From contig NC_089981.1 of assembly GCF_036417845.1 (NCBI RefSeq), positions 63,515,268-63,579,267 on the forward strand: a DNA stretch of 64,000 nt, read 5' to 3'. The translations under genes and the position numbers were made by a program. Source of the DNA: Apteryx mantelli (taxonomy: Eukaryota > Chordata > Aves > Apterygiformes > Apterygidae). Every line of letters begins with the position of its first letter. The first letter of the stretch is position 1. Positions 23,301 to 33,206 of the stretch are shown here, piece by piece. Under the pieces are notes generated by a model, which made no database searches, was not told where the DNA came from, and saw only the letters and a program-made list of their open reading frames with translations.

Positions 23301-26300
23301 CATTGTGAGCTGGTTGTGAATGGTTTCTCTCCTGAGTGTGTTATACGTTTGTGTGATAGGAGCACAGACACAACAGCCCCAGTAAAAGTGGTATAGATGT
23401 AGTATTGCCATACCATCTCGGACTCAGTTTCAGATATCTGAGCACAAGTGAGAAGTTCTTATTGCTTTAGAGCCAGTTGTAGTTATTGATAGGAAAAAAA
23501 AAGGGATTAACAACTTGGAAGTAGTTTAAAAAAAAAATTGATCTAATGGAGCTTTTCAAGTTAGAGCTCCAATTGCTTTTCCTTCATAAGGAAACTAGGA
23601 AGGGAGCTACATGCATGGACTCCTAGAGCAGCTGTTGCTCAGGAGACTTCCTCCCTTCCTATGGGTTCTGAAACCCTTTTTTAACAGGAGGGGCTAGCAG
23701 CTTACGGAGGCCTCGGAACACGTCTCCCTCAGCATCAGCCAGGGTCTTCCCTTGCTCAAAGGTGATGAGTTTTGAAATTTCTTTCTGAAAATGAAAACCA
23801 CAAAGTTCATGAATGTTAGAAAAGTGCCTGCCCATGGGGTACAATGGAGGCATAGGACATGTTGTTTAACAGAGAGTTGAACGTCACAGTGAACGGACTG
23901 AATAGAGCCCAGAAAAGATGACACCGGTTGATTTGCTCCTTGTACACAAGAAGCTAATAAGCCACACAGGTGACACTGTAAAAGGAAAACTGTGGGGCTG
24001 GCTTATATTCCACAGCTATCATGTGTCACACCAAAAACACACAGAAAAAGCAATCCAGGGTATCAAAAGACATAGTAACATACTTCTCCACCTTGTCTTT
24101 TTCAACTGGCACATTCTCTATCAAGGTTCAAAGTTCCTCCCACGGTCTTTTGATAAAGGAACTAATGCAGAAGAATACTCCCCAAAAAGATGTCTCTCTG
24201 ATCTCATTTGCCTGGAGACTGCTTTTCTACACCTCTCAACTACAGTGCCTCAGTCAGCTCCTCAATCATGGCAATGCTGCCCCACCAAGAGCTCAGAAAC
24301 CATAACAGTTTGAATCAACTTCCTAGAATCAACTGCCATGCACTCAGCAACAGCCATCGCACTCAGCTATAGGTGCCTCACCAGATTGTCTTTGATGAGT
24401 TGTTGGTAACGCAGGAAGATTTGCTGGCGACTCAGAACAGATGTTTCTGACCAGGTCCAAAAAGCCTTTTTGCATGAAGCCACAGCTGCCTCCATCTCAC
24501 TGGCTGTGGCCTTTGGTACACGACCAACCACTTCATTTGTGGCCTGAAGGAAAAAACAAACTGCATCAAAACTCGACTTTCTCCAACTATCGCTCTCAAC
24601 CATTCAACTGTCCTTTCACACCACACACCTGATATCCTTATTCTAAAAGGAGCTGTAGTTCCAAAGGGAGAGCACAAAAGAGACTCCTCTTGGTGCACAT
24701 GAAAGGCATAGGCTACAAATGGAGTTCTGTGTATTCAGTAGTTCTGAAACTCTGCACTCTACACATCTCAAATTAGGCACCCAGAAAGCTGAAAATTTAG
24801 AGGTGATTTCCAAATGCTTGAGTTGAAGTGACTTGTCTGATATAACACATCTTTCAGCTTCTAGAGCGGATAAGGCAAAGGTTTCTGCGGACTTTGTCCT
24901 TTTCCCTCTCCATTGTCTTGGCTCATCCGCTGTCCCTCCTGTGCATTAAATGAGGCAAGGGTCCTTTGAAAAAAGTAGCACGTGATTGTGCAATTTGAAT
25001 TCATGTTACAGTTCACCTAGATCACTAGGCAGAAGTAAGATTCTATGATCAACTTTAGCTCTACAATATTTTAACTTTTAAATCCTGTCTTTACCAGTTT
25101 AACTCCTTCCAGTGCACTCTTAAAAATTAAGTCTGCTTTGACATGACAAAAACATCAGGTACATCACTAAGAGAGAAACTATGAAGGACAAGAGGAAAAA
25201 AATGAAACAAGAACACTGGCTGCTCCACAGAGACCAAATGAGCTTCATGAAAATTGCTTGCTGCTCTGATTACTTCCACAAAGCATATCAAAATAAGGCT
25301 TTATAGAGAGAAGTTTTAGAAACTGCTGTCCAAATGCTTACTGCAAGGGTCACACCCTTGAACACAGTCTCATTTCCATTTGTCTTTGGTGGAGGACTGA
25401 GATGACTGCAAGTGCTACTAATCTAAGTTTTGCATTGCATAGCATCAAGCAGCTAAATTCACTGTGAACGTTTTGGCTCACAGATGGAAGCTCTCTCAAA
25501 GGAGAGAAGAGGAGCTTCAGCTGTCATGATTTTCCCCTTGGTCTGAGAGTGAAATCAATCTCTCTCAGGACTTTTACATTCAGCTGACATCAAATCACAT
25601 GAGGTTGTGGATATACAGAGTGAAGGAAAACCTTCCGAAATTTGCAATACTGTTCTCAGAGCCTTTCCATGAGCAAAAAAAAAAAAAAAGTAAGCAGTGT
25701 TTAAGCTTCCTCTTTGGATATTTGGATAAAACCTCCTTGAGGTTTGAGAGAAAGGAGGTCATCACTTTCCTAAGACCAACGTTTCATATGAAGATGCAAC
25801 TGAGAAGCAATTACACAGTGCTAAATCTGTCTTAATCTCCAAGTCTAAGCCTTTCTCAAGAAATAATATGTACTTTCCCCTTTCACCAAATGATTCAACA
25901 GAGGCACAGACCCTTGCTGCACAGTGACTGCTGATACATACGCAGAGGCCATTTCACTTACTGGGTTGTGGATATCGATCCATTCAGTAGTTTTGGACTC
26001 AACAAACTTCCCATCAATGAACAGTTTGGTTGTTGGCTGTGGAAGACAAAACATTGGACAGTGAGTGGTCTTTGTCTCAAGGTGCTTAAATACTAACATG
26101 CCATATTACAGGCAGGCCTTCACTGTTCACTGCTATGCTGCCCGTTAGAGGGTCTAGTCCCAATACTTTACAGCTATGCCCAGCTAACTGTTCAGGCTGA
26201 AATTTTTTATGCTGCCCACCCTCCCCCGCCACCACACTTTTAACCAAATTGGCCATAATTCTTTCTAAAAACAATTCAAGAAAAAATACATTGTTATGCT

Positions 26301-28892
26301 GATATTCAGAAGTATTTCAATCTACTTGACCACCCAAAGTTTACTCAATTAGAAGACTGAAAAACTGTAATTTGTAAACACTCAGAAAAAATGGTGAATA
26401 ATTCCACCTTGTGAGAATTCCATGTACCCTGTGCAGACTGTATTACACACTTCATTCCCACCAAGCCCCTAACTAAGTTCACCTCCCTGTTCACAGCTGC
26501 AGGCATAAAGCTGGATGATCATTTGGCCTTGGAACTAAGAGCAAGGAACCTACATCTGCCGAGTTCACAGTGATTGTCCTGGCAGGCAGCATGGGGGACA
26601 GAACTCTGCAATTCAGGTGCAGAGGAGAGAAAAGCAAAGTTTGGAATAAGGGTTCAGCTAAATTCAGGGCAGGAGGAAAAGCAGGGATAGAAGCTGTAAT
26701 TAGCACTGGATAGGCAACAAGACTGTAGCAAGCAGGAAACCAGACTGGGACTGCATAAATGAAGAGACTGGAAACTAACAGTACAGAGCTGATACTGGGA
26801 GATAAGGAGAGAACCAGGAGAAAGTGGGAACCAGTTAATCATGGAGAGAACAGCAAGGAAGGTTAAAGAGCTGCAGGGAGACAAGGCCTAGAAAACAGTG
26901 GTGTGGGGAGAATGGATAAGATAAGGGGAAATGGACCTGCAGTATGAAGAGTACAAATGGGACATATCTGATAAAAAAACTAGAATATAAAAAAAATACC
27001 AGGGAGCTGTGTGAAGGAAAGAAATTAGGTCATGGAATTATGAGAGAGAGATGAGGTTTAGGATGCAATCCAAGGCATAATGAAGGGACAGAGATGAGTG
27101 GAAGAATCAGGAAAAGAAATGGGGTTGGCTAGACAAGCAATGAGAGTGAAAATTAGATGGGAGTAGGAAAAAAAGTGAAAAAAGTGGAAAACAATGAGAG
27201 TTGGGACAAGTTGAGAAACTAGGACTAAAATGAGATGTGTAAAGTAAGACTGGTAATGGATAAGCAAAACCTATTGATTTGGGAGGTAACACAGGAGGGT
27301 GTCCAAAATTAAACATTGCAGGCGATTGTGTAGCTGATATTACACCTGGGGAAGAGAGGCAACATAGTCAGTGCCTATGAAATCATATTCCTCTCTAGAA
27401 CCTGAAACTGAGTGCAAGAACCCTTCCAGTTCCTTTGCTGTCAGCAAAGGTCTCCCAGCACTGCTCTAAATAAAGAATGACAAACTCCTAGTGCTATCAG
27501 TTACTCCATTAGCCCAAGTAGCACATACCTGCAGTGGACGTACAGGCTCCAAAGCTATACTGCCCATGCGGGCTCCAGTACAATGGAACTTATGTTTTTT
27601 CAAATTGCTTAAAAAAGATATCTAGGGAATTCTACATGCAAAGAAAAATTACACTACACAATTTAGGAAATGCTGGAATTAAGATTGACTGCACTTGTTG
27701 CATAAGATTTCCCCCTCTTTTTCTGTAGAGAATGAGCCTGTTCTGGGAACAAGGACTGTAGAAAAGTGGACTATTTGGACAATCAGGATTTATCAGTTCA
27801 GAACTTGGAAAGTGTAGTCATGGATACCAGAAGAAAAAAGATACTATAATAGCTAAAGCAGTTAAATACTGCCCTAAGAAAATCAGATTCTGTCTCTGCC
27901 ATAGATAGACTATGGAAGCCAGTCATACAGCTTAAAGTAACCTTTTTTCACACATGATCATTAATCACATAGTTTGTATTTTTTGCTGCTCTTACTGAAG
28001 AAATATTAGACATGGTAAAGGAAGTCTAAAAATCAGAAAAAATGGCTACTTAATAAACTGTGTGCTATTTAACAAACATGGAGAAAACAAAACATCTAGT
28101 AGTGGTCAACTGAACTAGCATATTGCCCTCAGGTACATGCGCAGGAGTCTCTAGAAAAAGTAACCGCATTAGTGGCTACAGCACAGCTCAGGGAGGGAGC
28201 GATCAATCAAAGCTGGTACTTCTTAACGCCGGAGTCAAACAAATCTGACGTTCAGCTAGTGTTTTTCTTTCCTTCCCTCCTATTGACCAACGGGGCCCTC
28301 CGTGCCCTGCTCCCGCGAGTCCCCAGTGTTTGTTCCGGACGCGCCAGGCAGCAGCCCCGGGGAGGCCAACCGACAGGAACGGCCTCGAAAGAGCGGACTG
28401 GAAGAAAGTCTCTGGTGGCGCCGGGGGAAAGGCCGGAGAGGCGCCCCGGGGCTGAGGCCGCGGCGGGCTCCCCCGCAGCCCCTCGGCCCGCGGGGGCGGA
28501 CTCACCACCGAGGAGGACGAGGAGGCTGCGGCTGAGGCGATCCAAGGGGCACCAGCTTTCCGCGGCAGCTGGACGGGAGGGAAACGCACACAGCCCGGTT
28601 ACGGCGGGGCTCCCGACCGCAGGCCGTCGCCCCGGCCCGGCCCCTCCGGCCCAGCGGCGCCGCCACCGCGCTGCCCGCCCTTTCCGGGCCGCACCCGCTG
28701 CTCCCCCCCCCACCCTCGGGGCGGCCCCTCGCCAGGCGGGACGGGCCGCGCCGCCCTCCGCCGCCCGAGCCGCAGCGCGCCGCTGCGGGGCGGGGGGGGA
28801 AACGGCCACCGCCGCCGCCTCACCCTGAGCGCCGCGCGCCGCCGCCCGCCCCAGGCGCCGCGCGCCGCCGCCGCCGCCGCCGCCGCCGCCAT
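17200..28892 (-). CDS. ALDH6A1: Methylmalonate/malonate-semialdehyde dehydrogenase, mitochondrial, 12 coding exons
   Basis: Exons in transcript order: 28892-28824, 28568-28506, 26036-25962, 24543-24382, 23784-23706, 23144-22842, 21849-21728, 21481-21292, 19744-19563, 18097-17918, 17712-17614 and 17304-17200. They total 1629 bases, 542 residues plus stop (human 535), with all phases consistent. The family oxidises (methyl)malonate semialdehyde with NAD and CoA to propionyl- or acetyl-CoA in the mitochondrial matrix, in valine and pyrimidine breakdown. Residues 1-44 form an Ala/Arg/Ser-rich mitochondrial presequence. Visible motifs: GIAPFNFP (oxyanion-hole Asn about 193), MKPSERVP (cofactor Lys about 216) and [10 protein letters not shown] (catalytic Cys about 324 with the adjacent Arg). 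QANMGAKN has Asn where ordinary ALDHs have the general-base Glu, as known for this CoA-dependent family. It ends VVMPTMGN. Confidence 0.95.
17614..17712 (-). CDS. ALDH6A1: ALDH6A1 exon 11
   Basis: TTTAG|GTG to CAG|GTAACT, 33 residues: [20 protein letters not shown] and then [13 protein letters not shown], a strongly conserved C-terminal stretch. Phase 0 at both ends. Confidence 0.93.
17918..18097 (-). CDS. ALDH6A1: ALDH6A1 exon 10
   Basis: TTGGCAG|CCA to CAG|GTATGT, 60 residues beginning [24 protein letters not shown] is the ALDH cofactor-contact Glu motif (ExFGP). It ends [11 protein letters not shown]. Confidence 0.95.
18170..18610 (+). repeat. Pyrimidine-rich stretch in ALDH6A1 intron 9
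   Basis: Runs of C/T-rich words (CCTTCCACCATCTCCCACAC, TCTTCCCCATTTCCCAGC) give a marked strand asymmetry. No protein or known element is recognised. It is of the same character as 21880-22270. Confidence 0.35.
19563..19744 (-). CDS. ALDH6A1: ALDH6A1 exon 9
   Basis: TTTTCACAG|GAGACC to AAG|GTAAGA, 182 bases. Begins with the last two bases of a split Gly codon, then [19 protein letters not shown]; ends [14 protein letters not shown] in phase 0. Confidence 0.94.
21292..21481 (-). CDS. ALDH6A1: ALDH6A1 exon 8 (catalytic cysteine)
   Basis: TATTTCAG|GGA to GCAG|GTACAA. Encodes [20 protein letters not shown], then [11 protein letters not shown] with the catalytic Cys, ending LRVNA plus a split Gly codon. 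Confidence 0.95.
21728..21849 (-). CDS. ALDH6A1: ALDH6A1 exon 7
   Basis: TTTGAAG|CTGTG to ATG|GTAATA, 122 bases. Encodes [20 protein letters not shown], with the FxGS loop of the Rossmann fold, ending KRVQANM. Confidence 0.94.
21880..22270 (+). repeat. Pyrimidine-rich stretch in ALDH6A1 intron 6
   Basis: About 390 bases dominated by C and T on the plus strand (for example CCCATGCTTTTCCCCACTCTG, CCCATTTCCCCTCTCTCCACC). Function and origin are unknown. Confidence 0.35.
22842..23144 (-). CDS. ALDH6A1: ALDH6A1 exon 6
   Basis: CTGCTGCAG|AGGTGG to GAAG|GTAACA, 303 bases, phase 1 at both ends. Contains [37 protein letters not shown] and [15 protein letters not shown], the core of the NAD-binding domain. 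Confidence 0.95.
23706..23784 (-). CDS. ALDH6A1: ALDH6A1 exon 5
   Basis: ATTTTCAG|AAA to CTCC|GTAAGC, 79 bases: [20 protein letters not shown] then DVFRGL and a split Gln codon completed by exon 6. Confidence 0.94.
24382..24543 (-). CDS. ALDH6A1: ALDH6A1 exon 4
   Basis: TTCCTTCAG|GCC to CTG|GTGAGG, 54 residues from [18 protein letters not shown] to [12 protein letters not shown], phase 0 at both ends. Confidence 0.94.
25962..26036 (-). CDS. ALDH6A1: ALDH6A1 exon 3
   Basis: CTTCCACAG|CCA to CCA|GTAAGT, 25 residues: [20 protein letters not shown] then DIHNP, the start of the mature enzyme fold. Phase 0 at both ends. Confidence 0.93.
26580..27300. repeat. Long purine-rich strand-asymmetric tract in ALDH6A1 intron 2
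   Basis: The plus strand is markedly A/G-rich for about 700 bases (GGGAGATAAGGAGAGAACCAG, GAAAAAGTGAAAAAAGTGG and the like), so the transcribed ALDH6A1 strand is pyrimidine-rich. No gene or known element is recognised. Confidence 0.4.
28506..28568 (-). CDS. ALDH6A1: ALDH6A1 exon 2 (presequence end)
   Basis: CCTCCCGTCCAG|CTG to GTG|GTGAGT, 21 residues [20 protein letters not shown] and Val. The Ser-rich end aligns with the SSFSSSV end of the human presequence, which supports this small GC-rich exon. Confidence 0.8.
28824..28892 (-). CDS. ALDH6A1: ALDH6A1 exon 1 (start, mitochondrial presequence)
   Basis: Starts GCCGGGATGG, encodes Met, nine Ala, then [13 protein letters not shown], and ends AGG|GTGAGG in phase 0. 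The frame is open upstream with further ATGs, but the nearest (28979) overlaps a CCAAT box and is probably not transcribed. The Arg-rich, acid-free sequence suits a mitochondrial import signal. Confidence 0.82.
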
Positions 28893-28977
28893 CCCGGCCC
28901 CAAGTGCTGCGCCGCGCTCCCCGACGGCGCCCCGAGCCCCCACCCGCCGCGGCCCGAGCCCCCGCCCCCGCGCGCTC

Positions 28978-29159
28978 ATTGGCCGCTCGCGCGCCAGCCT
29001 CGCCCACCCCGCGCCCCCTCCGGCACCGCCCTCGCGGCCCTCGGCCAATCGCCGACGGAGAGCCTCTCACCGCGCCCCCTGCCCCCACCGCCCACCGTTG
29101 CGGGGTGTCCATTGGCCGCGCGCGCCACGACGCCCACTCGCCGTCGGAGCGCGGATTGG
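28978..29159. promoter_or_regulatory. Array of four CCAAT boxes (NF-Y type)
   Basis: ATTGG at 28978-28982, CCAAT at 29045-29049, ATTGG at 29111-29115 and ATTGG at 29155-29159. Centres are 67, 66 and 44 bases apart. They lie between the divergent starts of ALDH6A1 and LIN52. Confidence 0.7.
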
Positions 29160-29226
29160 CCGAGCGCCCGCCCGCGGCCACGCCTCCTGGCGGCGGCGGC
29201 CGCCGCGACACGTGGGGTTTCGGGGC

Positions 29227-29254
29227 TTTTTTTTTTTTTATTTTTTTTTATTTT
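29227..29254 (+). repeat. Poly-T tract inside the CpG island
   Basis: 13 T, A, 9 T, A, 4 T in a row, isolated in GC-rich DNA between the last CCAAT box and the LIN52 E-box. Poly(dA:dT) tracts are known to disfavour nucleosomes. Confidence 0.85.
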
Positions 29255-29308
29255 GGCTCGGCCTCGGGGCTGCGGGTCACATGGGCGGGTTCCCGCGGGT
29301 GGCGGCGG

Positions 29309-29324
29309 CGCGTCACGTGACGCG
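29309..29324. promoter_or_regulatory. Palindromic E-box of CLEAR type before LIN52
   Basis: CGCGTCACGTGACGCG is a perfect 16-base palindrome containing GTCACGTGAC, the core of the TFEB/MITF CLEAR element and also a USF/MYC-type E-box. It ends six bases before the LIN52 ATG. A second CACGTG lies at 29209-29214. Confidence 0.7.
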
Positions 29325-29327
29325 GGC

Positions 29328-29338
29328 AAGATGGCGGC
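29328..29338 (+). promoter_or_regulatory. YY1-type site overlapping the LIN52 start codon
   Basis: AAGATGGCGGC is the consensus YY1 element, with its ATG being the LIN52 start codon at 29331. Such downstream YY1 sites set initiation in TATA-less promoters. Confidence 0.65.
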
Positions 29339-29349
29339 TCCCGGGGACG
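29331..29349 (+). CDS. LIN52: LIN52 exon 1 (coding part)
   Basis: ATG GCG GCT CCC GGG GAC G|GTAAGG, 19 bases, phase 1 end. The ATG is equivalent to human Met5; no upstream in-frame ATG giving the human MGWK extension is seen next to it. Confidence 0.88.
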
Positions 29350-31474
29350 GTAAGGCGGGAGGGGGTGGCCGGCCGGCCGAGGCGCCGCTCCTCGCCGGCG
29401 GGCGCCGCGGGGGGTCGCGCGGGGCCTCACCGCTGTGTGTTGCAGGCGCGGACCTGGAGGCCTCGCTGCTGAGCTTCGAGAAGTTGGACCGAGCCTCCCC
29501 GGACCTGTGGCCCGAGCAGCGTGAGTCCCGCCCGCGGCCGCGTTGGCCTCGGCGCCTCGGGGGGCCTGGTGGGGCCCCTTGGCGGGCGGTAGGGGCCTCC
29601 CTTTGGGGAGGAGGCCGTGGCGAGCTGTAACTGCTCACGTTCGTTTTTCCTTCCTCCCCCAGTACCAGGCGTTGCTGAATTTGCTGCCTCCTTCAAAAGC
29701 GTAAGCAATGTTTTGTTTGCACCTCATGTTTTCCTGTTTCCTGTGTTTTGATAGATCTGCTTTTTCCTGTTGTGAGCTTCATGAGCTTTTTCTCAAAAAT
29801 GTTTCTTAACTGTGACTTCAGAATACTTCAGTGTAAGCCTTTGCTTCTCTTTTTATACCTCACTGTGAATGTAGTGTGTTAGGCCTTGGAAGAAATAAAA
29901 GATTTTAGAAAAACTTTAGAGAATACTGTTCTTTATACAGTCTTCAGCTTTTGAGTGGTAGTGTGCTGGCTTTACCTCCAAAAAATCTAGAGAAAGTTAG
30001 AAAGCTAGGTTAAGTGTAGGAAAATCTCTACAGAGCACCTGGAATCCTTTTATTTTTACTGTCAGTGTGACTATTTTCTAGAATCCTAGAACAGACTTTT
30101 CTTTGTATGCTCCTATAAATGCACTTTTCTGAGTTATGATTTTTTTTTTCCCCCAAACAGCCTATTACTAGTTCTCCTCCCAAATGGATGGCTGAATTAG
30201 AAAATGATGATATTGATATGTTAAAGGGTGAGTATGGACACTGCCTTTTGAGTAGCAGGTAAGATTGCCAAAGCAGTGGGGGGTTTTTTGGGTTTTTTTG
30301 TGTTTTTTTTATGGGGAGAGGAGAGCCAGGTGGAGGAACATTTATTGCTGAGGTCAGCTGAGGGGGAGCAGGAGGACTGTTCCTGAGTGAAGGCAAGCAT
30401 GCTGAACCTATCAGCTATGTGTGGTGTACTCTTTACAATTATATAAGCACTAATTTTAGGTCCGTATTGACTATGATAACAAATTTAAATGAGAGCTTAC
30501 ATAAGAGTAATTTGAGCCATTTTTTAACTAATATTAAAAACACCTATTAGTGTAGGAAGAGTCAGCTGTTGAATGACAGATTACTGGACTAGTTATTTTC
30601 TTACTCGTTCTGGTTAGTTATTATTCTGTAGAAATTATCATACTAAATAGACAATTTTTTGTTTCAAACGTGGTGCAGAGCGAGCTATGTAATGTAAATC
30701 CACTAATATTTTTCAATTGCATGGAGCAATAACAACTGCAGTGTGACAACTAAAGGGGTAAGGTAATAGATTCTACCTGATCGGGGTGACTGTGTGAATA
30801 CCACTGCTTGGCTGTGGTTCAGTAACACCTAGCGTACAACTGTGAAGAAGTGAACACAGGATAATTGATGCTCAAAAGCAGCCCATACTAGTCATCTGAA
30901 AGAATTAGTTTGCTCAAAGAATTCAACTGCTTAGAAATAATGTGTTTCTGAAGAAAAGTCTAAGACAAGATCATGAAGAACTGTGTAAGGATCACAAAGA
31001 CAAGAAATAGCAGAATTCACTTCCTGGGGTGATGCATTAGGCAATGCTAATGGTACCTGTTTGCATGAAACTAAACAGGCTTGCTTAAATATGTAGTGGG
31101 AATAAGCTTCTGCTAGAGAGCTTACAAAGATAAAGTTATTTTCCTCACTGTTGTTTTTTCGAACCATTAAATGCTAGCTCTTTTTTGCTTGCTATTTCTG
31201 CTTTGGGGTTGTTATAGCTCTTTCCTGCTTCTGAGATTTGAAATGTGAGAGTTAAAGAACGTATTCTGTTCAGTGCAAATGGGTATTGTCAAAAGTTTGA
31301 CTTGAAGGTGCTCTGTGAAGTAGTAAGCACAGGTACATTGCCACTAGAGGGCTATAGATTGTTAAAAATCATGCTCTTCTGTATTTTTAGAGTTGGGGAG
31401 CCTCACTACTGCTAACCTGATGGAGAAGGTTCGAGGCCTGCAGAACCTAGCTTATCAGCTGGGACTGGATGAAT
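29331..31474 (+). CDS. LIN52: LIN52, DREAM/MuvB subunit, coding exons 1-5 (3' exon outside or not found)
   Basis: Exons 29331-29349, 29446-29520, 29663-29700, 30161-30227 and 31391-31474 give 283 bases, 94 codons plus one base. The protein begins MAAPGDGADLEASLLSFEKL; it matches human LIN52 from its Met5 to GLDE (about residue 98 of 116). LIN52 is a core MuvB subunit of the nuclear DREAM and B-MYB complexes that repress or activate cell-cycle genes. Visible motifs: LLSFE (residues 14-18), the LxSxE docking motif for the p107/p130 pocket, and Ser24-Pro, equivalent to the DYRK1A site Ser28 of human. The remaining C-terminus, about 17-18 residues, was not found before the window end, so the gene is treated as partial. 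Confidence 0.93.
29446..29520 (+). CDS. LIN52: LIN52 exon 2
   Basis: TGTTGCAG|GCGCGG to AGC|GTGAGT, 75 bases: ADLEASLLSFEKLDRASPDL then WPEQ. Holds the p107/p130 docking motif and the DYRK1A-type Ser-Pro. Confidence 0.94.
29663..29700 (+). CDS. LIN52: LIN52 exon 3
   Basis: CTCCCCCAG|TACCA to AGC|GTAAGC, 38 bases, encoding (L)PGVAEFAASFKS, phase 1 to phase 0. Confidence 0.93.
30161..30227 (+). CDS. LIN52: LIN52 exon 4
   Basis: CCCAAACAG|CCT to AAGG|GTGAGT, 67 bases: PITSSPPKWMAELENDDIDM then LK, ending in phase 1. Confidence 0.94.
31391..31474 (+). CDS. LIN52: LIN52 exon 5
   Basis: TATTTTTAG|AGTTG to GAAT|GTAAGT, 84 bases: (E)LGSLTTANLMEKVRGLQNLA then YQLGLDE, ending with one base of the next codon. 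Confidence 0.94.
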
Positions 31475-33206
31475 GTAAGTGCTGTATGGAGATGTGACTG
31501 ACTGCATTGCAAATGTACTCGTGTTGTATCTGTAGGTGGAAAATGTATCGGCAGCTTTGGCGAACGTCTGACAGTAGCAGTGCGGTAAGAAGTCCTCCAA
31601 AGGGAAGGAGTGCTGAATGATAGTCTCTTAGTAGCTGCCCAGAACAAGTCTGTCAGGGGCACAGTGTGACTTAATGGGTCACATTTAAGATTTTGTTACT
31701 TTGAATTTCATTTTCTAATGTTAAGACCTGTTTATGTGATAGATAAACAATGCAGTAATTTGTGTATGTGATCTTCCAAAACAGGGAGAGAGAACTTACA
31801 GCTTATCTACATGGGGGAAATGGTCTCAGCAGAAACAGCGAGAGGTCATGCTTATGTCAATCTGGTGTTGTCTAGTGGCCTGTAGACTTCTGTTCCTGAC
31901 TTCTGTTGACTTAGATAAATTATGTCGCTCTTTGTTTGTTTAATTTCCACTTGGATACTGAAAATATTTTCAGGATATTTATGCCAGTATTTCTGTGAAA
32001 CTTAAGTGTACTGTCTCCACAGTGGAACTTTTACTTGTGTGTAGGATTCTGCTACAAGTTAGTGTTTATACTCAATTTCCTGCATCTGTAATTAGTACTG
32101 GATGACATGAGCTCTATCCACAGCTGATAATAGAAAAAAAAAAAATACTAAAGCTGACCTTCAACCCACTTACTAGCAGCAAATTTTTGTCAAACTTTTG
32201 AAGAAGGAGTTGTCTTCATCACGTTTAGGACTTGTTATCAGGCTGATCCAGCTTTGAGGATTTTAAGGGGATTGAGCTTTCTTTAAACACCATCTGTAGG
32301 GTACCTATTGACATATTTCATATTTTTGGCTTAATTTTGCTTTAGCTTAGACTTTAGTTGGAGTTACTCTAGGGTAAGCATGGAGCTTTGAAAATTTTAA
32401 AACTTTCTTAGACATTAGGGAAGATCCTCAGGATTCCTTGTCAGATTTATATTGTGATACAAGTAACGGTGCAAAGCCTTTCACTTTTTTGGTGGACAAC
32501 AAAAAGCAGTAGTACTTATCTTTAGAGTCTTACTGCCTCTAAGCATAGGATACTCTGATGCTTTCTTTCCAATTGGATTGTTAAACCTGTTTTAACACAC
32601 TCCTGCACACAAATTTATTCTACTTTCAGAGCTGAAATTTGTTAAGACTATATAAAACATTTAGTAGTGTAGAAGTTAAAGTATAGTTAAGCAATATCTT
32701 AGTAAAAGACAAAGTGGGAGCATACTGCTTATGGGCTGGCTTTAAGTAAGCTGTAGACTTAAATGTTGAACAGCTTGCAATGAAAAAATTGAACAGAGTC
32801 CAATTATATTAAAGCTAACAACGTTGTATTGTTCAGTTAGCAGTATTTGTATTGCATTTATTTCTGTTCATTTTTACTGAGAACAAACAAAAATGTAAAG
32901 AAGGCTAAAGGAGAAAATAGTAAAATATTTGAGGTCCAAGAAAATATTCGAGATCCAAGAGTTAAAACCATTACAGTCTATGGGAGCTGAAATCCTGAAT
33001 TTTCAAGGCTTGTGAAAGCTGTCTTTTTGTTTGTTGCTTCTTGTCACTGAAATCTGTTTCCGTTTAAACTATAGTATGTTTTGTCTGTCAAAATGTGTAC
33101 ATTTATCTTAAGAAATTTCTCACAGAAAATGAAATACAGAGTTTGAACAGGGTTTTTCAGAACGTTTTTTCCTAATACTCTGGCTTTAAGTTCTTTTCTC
33201 TTACAG

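Larger units (their letters stand above)
17713..28505 (-). other. ALDH6A1 introns (combined note)
   Basis: Between the exons listed separately, the introns are non-coding. Apart from the two pyrimidine-rich stretches and the purine-rich tract, I see possible remnants of an old TTAGGCACC-bearing repeat near 22310-22530 and 24745-24860, and a poly-A run at 25676-25689. Open frames here that are not listed as exons are chance. Confidence 0.6.
28270..29620. promoter_or_regulatory. CpG island, bidirectional ALDH6A1/LIN52 promoter
   Basis: A CpG-dense block spans ALDH6A1 exons 1-2 (minus) and LIN52 exons 1-2 (plus); the two start codons are 438 bases apart. Between them lie four CCAAT boxes, GC-rich boxes, two CACGTG E-boxes and a poly-T tract. 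No TATA box is evident near either start. Confidence 0.85.

Noticed and set aside
23918-24313. 131-codon plus-strand open frame within ALDH6A1 intron 4
   Set aside because: Antisense to the intron, no recognised motif, and overlapped by another frame of equal quality.
28172-29638. Open frames of 149-319 codons on both strands
   Set aside because: CpG-island by-products. Only the short pieces used as ALDH6A1 exons 1-2 and LIN52 exons 1-2 are supported by phase and family similarity.
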